A DNA stretch of 59,318 nt. It comes from an uncultured Acidimicrobiaceae bacterium. GTDB taxonomy: Bacteria; Actinomycetota; Acidimicrobiia; Spongiisociales; UBA5794. The stretch lies in contig CAMYKI010000037.1 in the NCBI GenBank assembly GCA_947258985.1, positions 1 through 59,318 on the forward strand. The letters are read 5' to 3'. Made by a program: the position numbers and the translations under genes. The notes beneath the pieces are model-generated. The model was not told where the DNA came from. It did not search any database and was given only the letters and a program-made list of their open reading frames with translations. Positions 24,768 through 33,378 of the stretch are shown one piece after another (the first letter of the stretch is position 1; each line of letters starts with the position of its first letter).

Positions 24768-26155
24768 CGGCTGGTCGCCTTCCATTCGTCCAGCAACCGA
24801 TGGGCCTCGGCAACGTCGTAAGGACCGTGTTCGATGCGATGCTCGAGCAGCAGCTTCATGGCCTGGCCCACCTCCGGCCCCGGGGCGATGCCCAAGTACT
24901 GCATCACCTCATTGCCGTCGATCGGTGGCCGCAGCGCATCGAGTTCCTCCTGATTCCGGAGCTCGTCGATGCGTTCTTCGAGTTCGTCGAGGCGTCGGGA
25001 TATGGCGCGAGCGCGCCGCTGGCTACGGGTAGTGACGTCACACCGGACCAATTCGTTGAGGAGAGGCAGTAGGGGCCCGGCATCGCGCACGTACCTTCGC
25101 ACAGCCGCGTCCGTCCATCCCATCTTGTAGGTGTGGGGCCGCATGTGGAGGAACACCAACTGAGAGACATCTTTCACGATCTCCTTCGGATACCGCAAAG
25201 CCCTCATTCGCTCCCGGGTCATGCGAGCGCCTACTACCTCATGGTGGTGAAACGACACCCCTTGGGGTCCAAACTCGCGCGTGGCAGGCTTGCCGACGTC
25301 GTGGAACAGCGCAGCAAGCCGTAGCGTCTCGATTGGAGAAGTTTTGGCGACGACGGCAACGGTGTGCGCGAGAACATCCTTGTGATGGTGGTGCGGATCC
25401 TGCTCCAACTCCAACGCCGTCAACTCAGGGAGGAATTCCCCGGCCAAGCCCGTGTGCAGAAGACCCCAGAGACCGTCGGCAACGTTCGAGCCGACCAGCA
25501 GCTTCGAGAGCTCATCTCGAATCCGTTCCGCGGAAATGACGGAAAGCCGCTGCCGCATAGCCGCCACGGCGCCGGCGGCCGCGGCATCCGGCGCAAACCC
25601 CAGTGTTGAGACAAATCTGAAGAGCCGCAGCATTCGTAGCGGATCGTCACCGAACGAAACCTCTGGATCCAACGGGGTCCGGATCGATCGCGCCGCCAGG
25701 TCTGCCAGGCCGTTGAAAGGGTCCACCATCTCGGGTTCGTCGCCGGACGCCCCTGGTATCCGAATGGCCATGGCGTTCACCGTGAAGTCTCTCCGACTCA
25801 GATCAGTCTCGATGTCGTCACTGAACTCGACAACGGGTTTGCGGCTGTCTTCCCTGTAGACATCGCTGCGAAATGTTGTGATCTCGTAGGCGATCCCGTC
25901 GTGGACCACACCGATGGTCCCGAACTGCTCGCCAACCCGGAACACGCTCGAGGCCCAATCCTCGAGAATCTCTACCGTCTCTTCCGGGCGGGCGTCCGTG
26001 GTGAAGTCGAGATCATTGGTCACGGTATCGAGGAACGCGTCCCGCACACTGCCCCCAACGAGATAGAGCTGCCTACCGGCCGCGGCGAACCGCTCTCCGA
26101 GCTGTCGGGCTGGAGTCCCCTCAGCCATAACCCGATCGAGGCGCTGCGGGATCAC
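24764..26155 (-). CDS. pcnA: CCA-adding tRNA nucleotidyltransferase with HD domain
   Basis: Adds or repairs the 3' CCA of tRNA. The 463-residue protein has the class II nucleotidyltransferase head (VGGSVRDAFL; metal Asp pair in DLDFTTDARP), the flexible region AMAIRI, the neck motif ISAERIRDELSKLL, and an HD phosphohydrolase-like part (LAALFHDVGKP) as in actinobacterial homologues. GTG 26155 overlaps the RNase H stop (GTGA); ATG 26167 is a possible longer start. In mycobacteria the same gene also lies near the murJ-sigM-cwlM block, which supports shared synteny. Confidence 0.94.
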   Translation of the reverse strand: MIPQRLDRVMAEGTPARQLGERFAAAGRQLYLVGGSVRDAFLDTVTNDLDFTTDARPEETVEILEDWASSVFRVGEQFGTIGVVHDGIAYEITTFRSDVYREDSRKPVVEFSDDIETDLSRRDFTVNAMAIRIPGASGDEPEMVDPFNGLADLAARSIRTPLDPEVSFGDDPLRMLRLFRFVSTLGFAPDAAAAGAVAAMRQRLSVISAERIRDELSKLLVGSNVADGLWGLLHTGLAGEFLPELTALELEQDPHHHHKDVLAHTVAVVAKTSPIETLRLAALFHDVGKPATREFGPQGVSFHHHEVVGARMTRERMRALRYPKEIVKDVSQLVFLHMRPHTYKMGWTDAAVRRYVRDAGPLLPLLNELVRCDVTTRSQRRARAISRRLDELEERIDELRNQEELDALRPPIDGNEVMQYLGIAPGPEVGQAMKLLLEHRIEHGPYDVAEAHRLLDEWKATSR

Positions 26156-26763
26156 GAGTCCCGCCATCGCGACGCCAACTCATCTGCGTACTCGTTCCAG
26201 CGATATCCCACGTGGGCCTTGATCCATTGGAGCTCGAGTTCCGGGCGAGCCTTGAAGCCGGAGTAAGCCTTCTTGACGAGATCGAGGTTCTCCACGGGTC
26301 CCGACTTCCGCTTCCACCCCCGCTTCTCCCACCCGGCGGCCCATTCCGTGATGGTCCTTATGGCAAGATGTGAATCCGAGTAGACCGTCGCTGCGGTTCC
26401 CTCAGGGATGACATCGAGCGCCTCGATCAAGGCGGTCAGTTCCATCCTGTTGTTCGTGGTGTCGGGATCATGACCGCAGCGCTCGTCGATCACCTCATTA
26501 TCAACGACGTATGCGACTCCCCACCCGCCTGGGCCGGGATTGGGAACGGAACTGCCGTCGGTGAAGATGCCGGTCGCAGGCCCGTCGCCGTCTGCCACAA
26601 CCGCTCTGCGGGTCTTAGCTTGCGGCGCCTTTGTGGTTTGACCTCGCTGGCTCTGCGCCCGGCAGTCGCGACATTGTCGAGGCACCCAACCCGGGTACCG
26701 GTCGAGAACGCTCTGCGGCAACGAGAACGCGGAGCCACAATCACGGCAATTGAACTCAGGCAT
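26152..26763 (-). CDS. rnhA: Ribonuclease HI with N-terminal zinc-ribbon-like domain
   Basis: Degrades RNA in RNA-DNA hybrids. The catalytic domain (about 60-203) has the four carboxylates in context: FTDGSS, NRMELTAL, YSDSHLAI and NEYADELA. The first 35 residues carry two CxxC pairs (CRDCGSAF and CRDCRAQS), suggesting a zinc ribbon that could aid nucleic-acid binding. RNase H is often fused to N-terminal hybrid-binding domains, but this four-Cys form is not the usual HBD. It begins the rnhA-cca-ABC operon. Confidence 0.93.
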   Translation of the reverse strand: MPEFNCRDCGSAFSLPQSVLDRYPGWVPRQCRDCRAQSQRGQTTKAPQAKTRRAVVADGDGPATGIFTDGSSVPNPGPGGWGVAYVVDNEVIDERCGHDPDTTNNRMELTALIEALDVIPEGTAATVYSDSHLAIRTITEWAAGWEKRGWKRKSGPVENLDLVKKAYSGFKARPELELQWIKAHVGYRWNEYADELASRWRDS

Positions 26764-26858
26764 GCTCGCAGCGTAATCAGTACGGATGATCCGCCGGACC
26801 TAGGACCCCGGATAACCCTGCCGTGGCTACCTGACGGGTCCCAGATCCGAACAGGTCA

Positions 26859-27947
26859 TCAAGCGGTGCGCAGACCGGTCTTCTGCGCTGCCATCCTGAA
26901 ATCATTGGGATGGGATGCATTGCTCAAGGCTTCCTCGAACGTGACCACGCCGTCACGGAAGTACTCGAGCAGACCTTGATCGAACGTCTTCATCCCGTAG
27001 TAGGCACCCTCGTTCATGACCTCCTCGAGCTTGGTGGTCAACTCGGGATCCATGATGTAGTCGAAGGTCCGGTCTGTCTCCGTCAGCACCTCCGCCGCCG
27101 GCACGCGGCCGCTGCCGTCGGAGGCTGCAACGAGCCTCTGGCTCACGACGGCTTTGACGTTGCGGGCGATTCGCAGGCGAATCTGGTGGTGACGATGTGG
27201 TTCGAACAACTCAATCAGACGGGTGATTGTCTCGGTGGCATCGTTTGTGTACATCGCGGTAAGGACCAGGTGCCCGGTTTCCGCGGCGTAGAGCGCCGCC
27301 TCGACGGTCTCGGCGTCCCGCATTTCGCTGACCATGATCACGTTCGGATCCTGGCGCAGCACGCGGTAGAGGCCATCTGCGAAGGAGACGACGTCCACAC
27401 CAACCTCACGCTGGCTGACGATGGCCATCTTGTCGCGATGCAGCATCTCGATGGGGTCCTCGAGGGTGACGACACTGACACGTCGATTCGAGTTGATCTC
27501 GTCGAGCATGGCATTCAGACTTGTCGTCTTGCCGGATCCCGACGGCCCGGTGACAATCACCAGCCCTCGATCCTCGCGACACGCCCTACCGACGGCCTCG
27601 GGAAGACCCAGCTCCACAAATCCCTTACTGCCCGACACGACGGCGCGAACGACAAGTGCAATCGAGCCGCGCTGCCGATATACGTTTATGCGGAACCGGC
27701 CAAGGGTTGGGGTGCCATACCCAAAGTCGGCCTCGCCGTCATTCTCGAAGATCGCCCGGTTCTTCTCATCGAGAAGCTCCTGAGACCATTGCCTGGTGTC
27801 TTCCGGTCTGACCTTGGGAAGTTCCGAAAAGTGAAGGTGACCGTCTATTCGATATGCAGGCGGTGATCCCACCTTGAGGTGAACGTCTGACGCTCCGATC
27901 TCAGAAAGCTTGCTGAGAAGGGTGTCAAGACTCGGCAGTTGTTCCAT
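26859..27947 (-). CDS. pilT: PilT-like type IV pilus retraction ATPase
   Basis: A 362-residue secretion-superfamily ATPase with an N-terminal PilT sensor-type domain (SDVHLKVGSPPAYRIDGHL), Walker A GPSGSGKTTSLNA near 134-146, Asp box VVTLEDPIEMLH and a Walker B-like VSEMRDAETV. The His box reads TAMYTNDA where PilT normally has TLHTxxA, so Tyr replaces His. It lacks other pilus genes beside it. ATG 27947 with GGGGAT upstream is preferred over 27989. It should power retraction of a pilus whose structural genes lie elsewhere. Confidence 0.88.
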   Translation of the reverse strand: MEQLPSLDTLLSKLSEIGASDVHLKVGSPPAYRIDGHLHFSELPKVRPEDTRQWSQELLDEKNRAIFENDGEADFGYGTPTLGRFRINVYRQRGSIALVVRAVVSGSKGFVELGLPEAVGRACREDRGLVIVTGPSGSGKTTSLNAMLDEINSNRRVSVVTLEDPIEMLHRDKMAIVSQREVGVDVVSFADGLYRVLRQDPNVIMVSEMRDAETVEAALYAAETGHLVLTAMYTNDATETITRLIELFEPHRHHQIRLRIARNVKAVVSQRLVAASDGSGRVPAAEVLTETDRTFDYIMDPELTTKLEEVMNEGAYYGMKTFDQGLLEYFRDGVVTFEEALSNASHPNDFRMAAQKTGLRTA

Positions 27948-28177
27948 CGTATCCCCGATTACTCGCTGTAGCCACGGCAACCACAACATGTGGTTTCAAC
28001 ACCGGTATCGGTTGCCGGGGCGGCCAACTTGACAAAGATGTCTCCCCGGGTGTGCGCCATTTTTTGGCGCGGCGGCTGAGGGTTCCCCAAGGCCAGTTAT
28101 CGTGGAGTAGGACCGCCGGAGGGGCGGACGGCACCGGCGCTACAGCGTGGGCCGTTGTTTGAGCGACCAGGATTCGG

Positions 28178-28915
28178 ATGGCACTTGCCGATCAGCCGAG
28201 CAATGTCAACCAACGTGGGGTATGGCCGGGGCAGATCACCCTGCGGAGGGGTTGGGCCCGGGCAGAGGCTCGCCCGTGGAATGACGACGAGCCCCAGGCC
28301 AGCCTGCGCTTGTTGCGCGGGGGCGCCGCATTCCTCGGCGCATGCGCCACGCACCTGATGTCCCTCGGAGCCGGCGGAGTCATATCTCCTCCGCTGCCCA
28401 TCTCCGCCAGACGGTCGTGGGAACAGGCCGGATTCCAGACCTACGTCGACCTGGCACTGATGAGGAAGTCCCTCGGTGGCTCCGCTCTCTCTCCCGATCA
28501 TCTTGTCGTTGAGAGTCCCGATTGTGACCTCGACGCCCTACTCGAGATAGACGCCGCGGCATTCTCCCCTTTCTGGCGCTTCAACCGTGCCGGATTGGAA
28601 GAGGCCATTCAGGCAACCAGCAGATCGAAGACCCTCACCATCCAGGGTGGTGAAGGTCACCCGATTGCCTATGCAGTCGTCGGCTTCGGCAGCGCTATCT
28701 CCTACCTGCAACGGGTAGCGGTGAACCCCAAATGGCAAGGCCACGGGATGGGGCGCTCGCTGGTGCGCGTTGCCGGCCGCAAGGCTCAGGCAGCAGGCGC
28801 CAAGGTGCTTCTGCTCAACACCCAGACCGACAACGATGCTGCTATCACTCTCTACGAGGACGAGGGCTTCGTACGTTTGCCGGAGCCCCTAACCCTTATG
28901 CGCGTCTCCGGTTAA
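28178..28915 (+). CDS. GNAT-family acetyltransferase
   Basis: A 245-residue protein. The C-terminal GNAT fold has LQRVAVNPKWQGHGMGRSLV, the acetyl-CoA pyrophosphate loop being QGHGMG, and ends with the ITLYEDEGF signature. The N-terminal half (to about residue 95) ends with a GFQTYVDLALMRKSL-like strand, so the protein looks like a tandem GNAT with a degenerate first half. ATG 28178 has AGGA 5 bases upstream. It is 31 bases from the pseudokinase gene, so an operon is likely. The substrate is unknown; the mshD-type tandem arrangement is one comparison, not a claim. Confidence 0.85.
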   Translation: MALADQPSNVNQRGVWPGQITLRRGWARAEARPWNDDEPQASLRLLRGGAAFLGACATHLMSLGAGGVISPPLPISARRSWEQAGFQTYVDLALMRKSLGGSALSPDHLVVESPDCDLDALLEIDAAAFSPFWRFNRAGLEEAIQATSRSKTLTIQGGEGHPIAYAVVGFGSAISYLQRVAVNPKWQGHGMGRSLVRVAGRKAQAAGAKVLLLNTQTDNDAAITLYEDEGFVRLPEPLTLMRVSG

Positions 28916-28946
28916 CCTCCGCTTTCAGTCGACGACTGCGGAGCCC

Positions 28947-30251
28947 ATGGCCCCCCTACTCCCCGACCGATATCAAACCCAGGTGCGTCTCGGCCGCGAC
29001 GGCGACATCGACGAGTGGCTCGCCACTGATACCTCGCTGGACCGGCCCGTACTCGTTCGCGTCCTGGACGCAGATGCCAGCCGGGCGCGTGTAGCCGAGT
29101 TCATTTCCTCCACCCGGGAGGCAGCGCGAGTCGAACACACCCATCTTGCCGGCATCTACGAGGTTCTCGAGTCGGCCGCGGGCGGCGCCTATGCCGCCAT
29201 CGAATGGAACGGCGGCGTCTCCATTGCCGATCGTCTCGCCGCCGGGGAGACCCTGCCGGTGTCCGAGTTCCTTCCGAACGCGGCGGGGCTCGCAGAAGGG
29301 CTGGCGGCGCTGCACGATGCAGGCATTCTGCACGGCTCTATCGACCCCGGGGCGATTGTGTTCTCGGCCGCCCACCCCGCAAAGCTGAGCTCGTTTGGCC
29401 GCAAACGAAAGTGGCGTCTCCCCGGTGACGACACCGCAGCGCTGGCGCGCTCCCTCCGCATAGCCGTCACCGGTTCGTCAAGTGCTGCGATCAGGCCGTC
29501 TCACCTGGTCGAAGGTCTTCCCCCTTCGGTGGACTCCGCTCTCTACAAGGCAACCACCGGTGACTATGACGCCGCTGCTCTGGGAACTGCGCTTCGCTCT
29601 ATCCCCTCTCCAGTACCTGCTTCCCGGAGCAACGGCTGGTCTTGGCGCTGGCTCATTCCGGCCGCAATGCTGCTCATTAGCGCGATCGTGTTGGCAGGAG
29701 TGGGTCTGGCAATCGACGTCGATCCAGACTCGCCATTCCTGTTCCCGGCAACTCCCCCAATAGCCCGGGAGGTGACGACAACTACCACGACGCCACCACC
29801 CGAGACGACCATTGCCGAGGCGCTCCCCGGGGCACTCTCGGCCGAGCCGTCGGACTACGACCCATTCGGCGATCAGAGCGAGCACGAACGCGACCTGCCA
29901 AACCTGGTGGACGGTAATCCTTCTACGACATGGCGAACCGAGCGCTATTTCGATCCGCTGTCTGCCATCAAGGAAGGGGTCGGCGTGACTTTCCGTGTCA
30001 GCGGTGCCCCGGGCTCAATGGAGGTGCGCGCATCTTCGCAGACGGGCTACTCGGTGCTGTGGGCCGAGACGATCCCCCCGGCCTTTGCGGGCTGGGAGCC
30101 GATTGGCTCGGGGACGGTCTTCGACGCCCCGGCCCGATTACAGCTGCCCGGCCGAGACGGTGGCGTGTGGTTGCTGTGGTTCACCGATGTGCCCGAGCAG
30201 GCCGCGGATGAGTTCTTCACGGTGGTCTCGGAAGTGACCTTCACCCCATAG
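28947..30251 (+). CDS. MurJ/MviN-type pseudokinase-TM-extracellular domain protein, without flippase
   Basis: A 434-residue protein. Residues about 8-205 are kinase-like but degenerate: the lysine motif is VLVRVLD, HRD has become HGS (HGSIDPGAI near 128), and DFG has become SFG. One helix (about 234-257, LIPAAMLLISAIVLAGVGLAI) leads to a Thr/Pro-rich linker and a C-terminal extracellular discoidin-like domain (NLVDGNPSTTWRTERY). This is the C-terminal architecture of mycobacterial MurJ (MviN), whose pseudokinase recruits FhaA when phosphorylated. The lipid II flippase part is not encoded upstream. Synteny with sigM, trxB and cwlM supports the identification, and the regulatory role is inference. 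Confidence 0.84.
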   Translation: MAPLLPDRYQTQVRLGRDGDIDEWLATDTSLDRPVLVRVLDADASRARVAEFISSTREAARVEHTHLAGIYEVLESAAGGAYAAIEWNGGVSIADRLAAGETLPVSEFLPNAAGLAEGLAALHDAGILHGSIDPGAIVFSAAHPAKLSSFGRKRKWRLPGDDTAALARSLRIAVTGSSSAAIRPSHLVEGLPPSVDSALYKATTGDYDAAALGTALRSIPSPVPASRSNGWSWRWLIPAAMLLISAIVLAGVGLAIDVDPDSPFLFPATPPIAREVTTTTTTPPPETTIAEALPGALSAEPSDYDPFGDQSEHERDLPNLVDGNPSTTWRTERYFDPLSAIKEGVGVTFRVSGAPGSMEVRASSQTGYSVLWAETIPPAFAGWEPIGSGTVFDAPARLQLPGRDGGVWLLWFTDVPEQAADEFFTVVSEVTFTP

Positions 30252-30289
30252 GAGTGACAGGCTTCGCCGTTCGCGCCAGAATCACGCTC

Positions 30290-30694
30290 ATGACAAGCAG
30301 GGCCGCCGAGGATATCGAACTCCTCAACCGCTATCTCGGAGGAGACGTTGCCGCCTTCGATGAGTTGGTGCGGGCTCACGAGGACCGGGTCTTCGGTGTT
30401 TGCCTTCGCATGATGCGGGATCGAGATGCTGCCCTGGACGCGGTCCAGGAGACTTTCGTGACCGTGTTTCGCAAGCTGCGCCCCGACATCGAGAACGCCC
30501 TCTCCGAAATGCCCGAGGAGTTTCGTGCCGCCGTGGTCCTCGTAGATCTCGAGGGGCTCTCCCTCGAGCAGGCAGCGGAGATCCTCGATAAACCCATCGG
30601 GACCATAAAGTCCCGCTTGTTTCGCGGGCGAAGAATCCTCGCTGAAGCGCTGGGGAACCTCAGAGAGGGTTCCCGACATCAAAAAGAAGAATGA
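30290..30694 (+). CDS. SigM-like ECF sigma factor with internal deletion
   Basis: A 134-residue frame. Region 2.1-2.2 is recognisable (AFDELVRAHEDRVFGVCLRMMRD, then DAVQETFVTVFRKL, about residues 25-64). It is followed directly by region 4 (ALSEMPEEFRAAVVLVDLEG, then GTIKSRLFRGRR, about 68-120). The WLYRIA-type region 2.3-2.4, which melts and reads the -10, and the linker are missing, about 60 to 70 residues. The frame is intact, so this is an in-frame loss. ATG 30290 gives the normal ECF N-terminus; GTG 30254 is a possible longer start. It overlaps the anti-sigma gene by ATGA, as a working sigma-anti-sigma pair would. Confidence 0.78.
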   Translation: MTSRAAEDIELLNRYLGGDVAAFDELVRAHEDRVFGVCLRMMRDRDAALDAVQETFVTVFRKLRPDIENALSEMPEEFRAAVVLVDLEGLSLEQAAEILDKPIGTIKSRLFRGRRILAEALGNLREGSRHQKEE

Positions 30695-31617
30695 CGATGC
30701 ACGAACACGACCAAGAGATCATCATGGCGCTCGCCGAAGGATCCCTCGATCCTGACTCAGCTTCTCGCGCAACTGCGGAAATCGCCGGATGTGCGGACTG
30801 CAGCCGCGAGCTGGAGTTCCAGCGGATCGCGCTTGACGCTCTCGGCGACGCTCCTGCCGTCTATCTCACTGCTGCCGAGTCGGCTGCTCTGCACGACCGG
30901 CTTCACCGCGATCTCGGTGTGGCTTCCCCCTCACCGCGTCCGGCGCAGTCCTCAGTCGCTTGGGGACGCTGGGCCGGGTTTGCGCTGGGAACCGCCGCGG
31001 TATTCGTGGTTGCATTCCTCGTCCTGCCAAACTTCTTTGTCGGTGACAGCGCCGAAACCGTGGCCTTCAACGAGGTCTCCGAGGATATGGCCGACGGTGC
31101 CGGCAATCGCACCCCAACCACAGCTGCGGCTGCCGTACCCAGCGCCGAAGCGCCTCAGGTTGCCGCGGATGATCTCGGTGGAGCGGCCGAGATGGCCACA
31201 TCAGAGACCACCACCACGGCGGCTGCCGAGACAACGGCGGCTCCAGAAACGACGGCGGTAGCGGAGCCAACAGAGGCCCCGTCGGGAGATGCCTACGACC
31301 TGGAGTATGCGATCGAAGGATCACTCACCGAGGAGTTGCGGGCGGAGATCATCGACCAACTGACCGTAGACCCGGATTTCTTCCGTACGGACGACGAAGC
31401 CGCCAAGAGCCTGAATCCACAATGGGTGGCTTGCTTTGACGGCCTGGTTGCCCTCGGAACTATCCCAGACGACGCGACACCGCAGATCGTCGGGACGCTC
31501 TCGGACGCAACCGGTAGGGAGCGTCTTCTTGCTGCGTTCGTCATGCCCGATCCGGCGGCAACTACATTGGCTGCGATCACGGTACCGGAGTGCGAGATCT
31601 TCGAGGAGCTCCCCTAG
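30691..31617 (+). CDS. Membrane anti-sigma factor (RsmA-like, divergent)
   Basis: A 308-residue single-pass protein. The N-terminal 70 residues resemble a zinc-binding anti-sigma domain: AEIAGCADCSREL keeps CxxC, but Glu sits where the HxxxCxxC motif has its first His. One helix (about 89-111, GFALGTAAVFVVAFLVLPNF) is followed by a Thr/Ala/Glu-rich linker and an extracellular domain of about 110 residues with two Cys. It should hold the adjacent sigma factor at the membrane, and position matches Mycobacterium rsmA between sigM and trxB. If that sigma factor cannot bind promoters, the pair may be vestigial or have another role. Confidence 0.78.
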   Translation: MTMHEHDQEIIMALAEGSLDPDSASRATAEIAGCADCSRELEFQRIALDALGDAPAVYLTAAESAALHDRLHRDLGVASPSPRPAQSSVAWGRWAGFALGTAAVFVVAFLVLPNFFVGDSAETVAFNEVSEDMADGAGNRTPTTAAAAVPSAEAPQVAADDLGGAAEMATSETTTTAAAETTAAPETTAVAEPTEAPSGDAYDLEYAIEGSLTEELRAEIIDQLTVDPDFFRTDDEAAKSLNPQWVACFDGLVALGTIPDDATPQIVGTLSDATGRERLLAAFVMPDPAATTLAAITVPECEIFEELP

Positions 31618-31652
31618 ACGCTCAGTAATTCGTGCCCGTCCTGGAATGACTA

Positions 31653-31952
31653 ATGTCATCCGGGATGAACGACTATCCAACCCAAATCGCCGATCTCCTC
31701 GAGAGTCTTGCCAACAGGGTGCGGTCACTCACGGTTGATCGGGCTGCCGGATGGGCCCGCTGGACCGGTGTCGGCATCTTTGCTGCTCTACTCGGACTGG
31801 TGCTGGCAATCTTCCTCACTATCGGCCTCGTACGCCTTCTCGGTGGCTTGGTCGGCATGGCGTGGGCATACACGATCCTCGGTGGATTATTTGTGGTCAT
31901 TGGCATGTTCTTATGGAGACTCCGCATTCCGCGTGACGCAGCTCAGGACTAG
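31653..31952 (+). CDS. Small membrane protein with two helices
   Basis: A 99-residue protein of unrecognised function. An amphipathic start (YPTQIADLLESLANRVRSLTVD) is followed by two hydrophobic helices, TGVGIFAALLGLVLAIFLTIG and WAYTILGGLFVVIGMFLW, and a short basic end. The architecture resembles small holin-like or phage-shock-type actinobacterial proteins, but no motif decides it. ATG 31653 or 31665 may be the start. It lies between the anti-sigma gene and trxB. Confidence 0.68.
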   Translation: MSSGMNDYPTQIADLLESLANRVRSLTVDRAAGWARWTGVGIFAALLGLVLAIFLTIGLVRLLGGLVGMAWAYTILGGLFVVIGMFLWRLRIPRDAAQD

Positions 31953-32006
31953 CAGACCGCCAGAACCCCGACTGCCTCTCCGCCTTCGCAAGCAAAGGAT
32001 TGGAAG

Positions 32007-32933
32007 ATGACAGAGAAGGTCGCGATCATTGGATCAGGCCCCGCCGGTCTCACAGCCGCGATTTACGCGGCGCGTGCCGACCTCAAGCCACTGATGATCG
32101 AGGGGATGGAACGTGGTGGCCAACTGATGCTCACCACGGACGTCGAAAACTATCCGGGCTTCCCCGACGGCATCATGGGGCCGGAACTCATGGAGAGTTT
32201 CCGCAAGCAGGCCGAACGCTTTGATACGCGCATCATGAGCTACGACGTCACCCGGGTCGATTTTTCTTCTCGCCCCTTCAGAATCTGGGTGGACGAAGAC
32301 GAGTACCAGGCCGACTCGGTGATCATTTCCACGGGTGCTTCGGCACGTTGGCTCGGCCTCGAGAGCGAGACCCGGTTGCGGGGCCATGGGGTCTCTGCGT
32401 GCGCCACGTGCGATGGGTTCTTCTTCCGGGACAAGGAGATCGCGGTTGTCGGGGGTGGGGATAGCGCAGCCGAAGAATCCCTTTTCCTCACCAAGTTTGC
32501 CTCCAAGGTGTACTTGATACATCGCCGCGACGAGTTGCGGGCGTCCAAGATCATGGCGAAGCGGGTGCTCGAACACGACAAGATCGAGGTGATCTGGGAT
32601 TCCGTCGTTGTCGACGTCCTCGGCGACGATCTGGTAACCGGCCTGCGGATTCACAACCGCGTCACTGATGAGGACTCGGATCTTGCCGTCGAGGGCTTGT
32701 TCCTGGCAATCGGCCACGACCCTAACACCAAGATTTTCCAGGGCCATATCGAGCTGGACGATCAGGGCTACATCCTGACACCGGGATCAAACACCATGAC
32801 CTCGGTCCCTGGGGTGTTTGCGGCCGGAGATGTCACAGACCACGTGTACCGTCAGGCAATCACCGCAGCGGGCATGGGTTGCCAGGCTGCCATCGACGCA
32901 GAGCGCTGGCTCGACGAAAAGGAATCGGAGTAG
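32007..32933 (+). CDS. trxB: Thioredoxin reductase
   Basis: Reduces thioredoxin with NADPH through FAD and a redox disulfide. The 308-residue protein has the FAD motif IIGSGPAGLTAAIYAARA (about 6-23), the redox pair in CATCDGFFF (about 132-140), the NADP motif VVGGGDSAAEE and the C-terminal FAD motif VFAAGDVTD. The start has AAGGA about 6 bases upstream. Its partner thioredoxin follows 93 bases downstream. The order anti-sigma, trxB, trxA, cwlM is that of mycobacterial chromosomes. Confidence 0.97.
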   Translation: MTEKVAIIGSGPAGLTAAIYAARADLKPLMIEGMERGGQLMLTTDVENYPGFPDGIMGPELMESFRKQAERFDTRIMSYDVTRVDFSSRPFRIWVDEDEYQADSVIISTGASARWLGLESETRLRGHGVSACATCDGFFFRDKEIAVVGGGDSAAEESLFLTKFASKVYLIHRRDELRASKIMAKRVLEHDKIEVIWDSVVVDVLGDDLVTGLRIHNRVTDEDSDLAVEGLFLAIGHDPNTKIFQGHIELDDQGYILTPGSNTMTSVPGVFAAGDVTDHVYRQAITAAGMGCQAAIDAERWLDEKESE

Positions 32934-33026
32934 TTTTTGGAATGTGGAGGCGGGTCTCTGATGTTGCTATCCGTAGACCACAGCCCGGATTGACGATCAG
33001 GAGGTGACGGCCAAACGGCCTACGCC

Positions 33027-33353
33027 ATGGGAGAAATGACAATTACGACTAACGACGCCGGCTTCGCAGAGTTGATCGGCGGCGATACTCCAGTTCTGGT
33101 GGACTTCTGGGCGGAGTGGTGCGGTCCGTGCAAGATGATGGAACGACCGCTCAACGAACTCGCTGAGGAGAAGTCGGGCAAGCTCACAATCGCCAAGCTC
33201 AATGTGGATGACAACCCGCATACCGCGATGAGTCACGAGGTCATGAGCATTCCAACAATGATCCTCTTCCAGGCCGGCGAGGAGAAGAAGCGGTTTGTCG
33301 GAGCCCGCTCCAAAAGCCAGCTAGAAACCGAACTGGCGGATTACATCGGTTGA
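33027..33353 (+). CDS. trxA: Thioredoxin
   Basis: A 108-residue cytosolic thioredoxin with the active site DFWAEWCGPCKM (about 26-37) and the cis-Pro motif SIPTMILFQAGEE. It receives electrons from the reductase encoded upstream and reduces protein disulfides. Both ATG 33027 and ATG 33036 are possible; the second has GGGAG only 2 bases away, so the first was kept. The family is certain. Confidence 0.96.
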   Translation: MGEMTITTNDAGFAELIGGDTPVLVDFWAEWCGPCKMMERPLNELAEEKSGKLTIAKLNVDDNPHTAMSHEVMSIPTMILFQAGEEKKRFVGARSKSQLETELADYIG

Positions 33354-33378
33354 CCGACAATTGTGAGAGCATGGAGCC

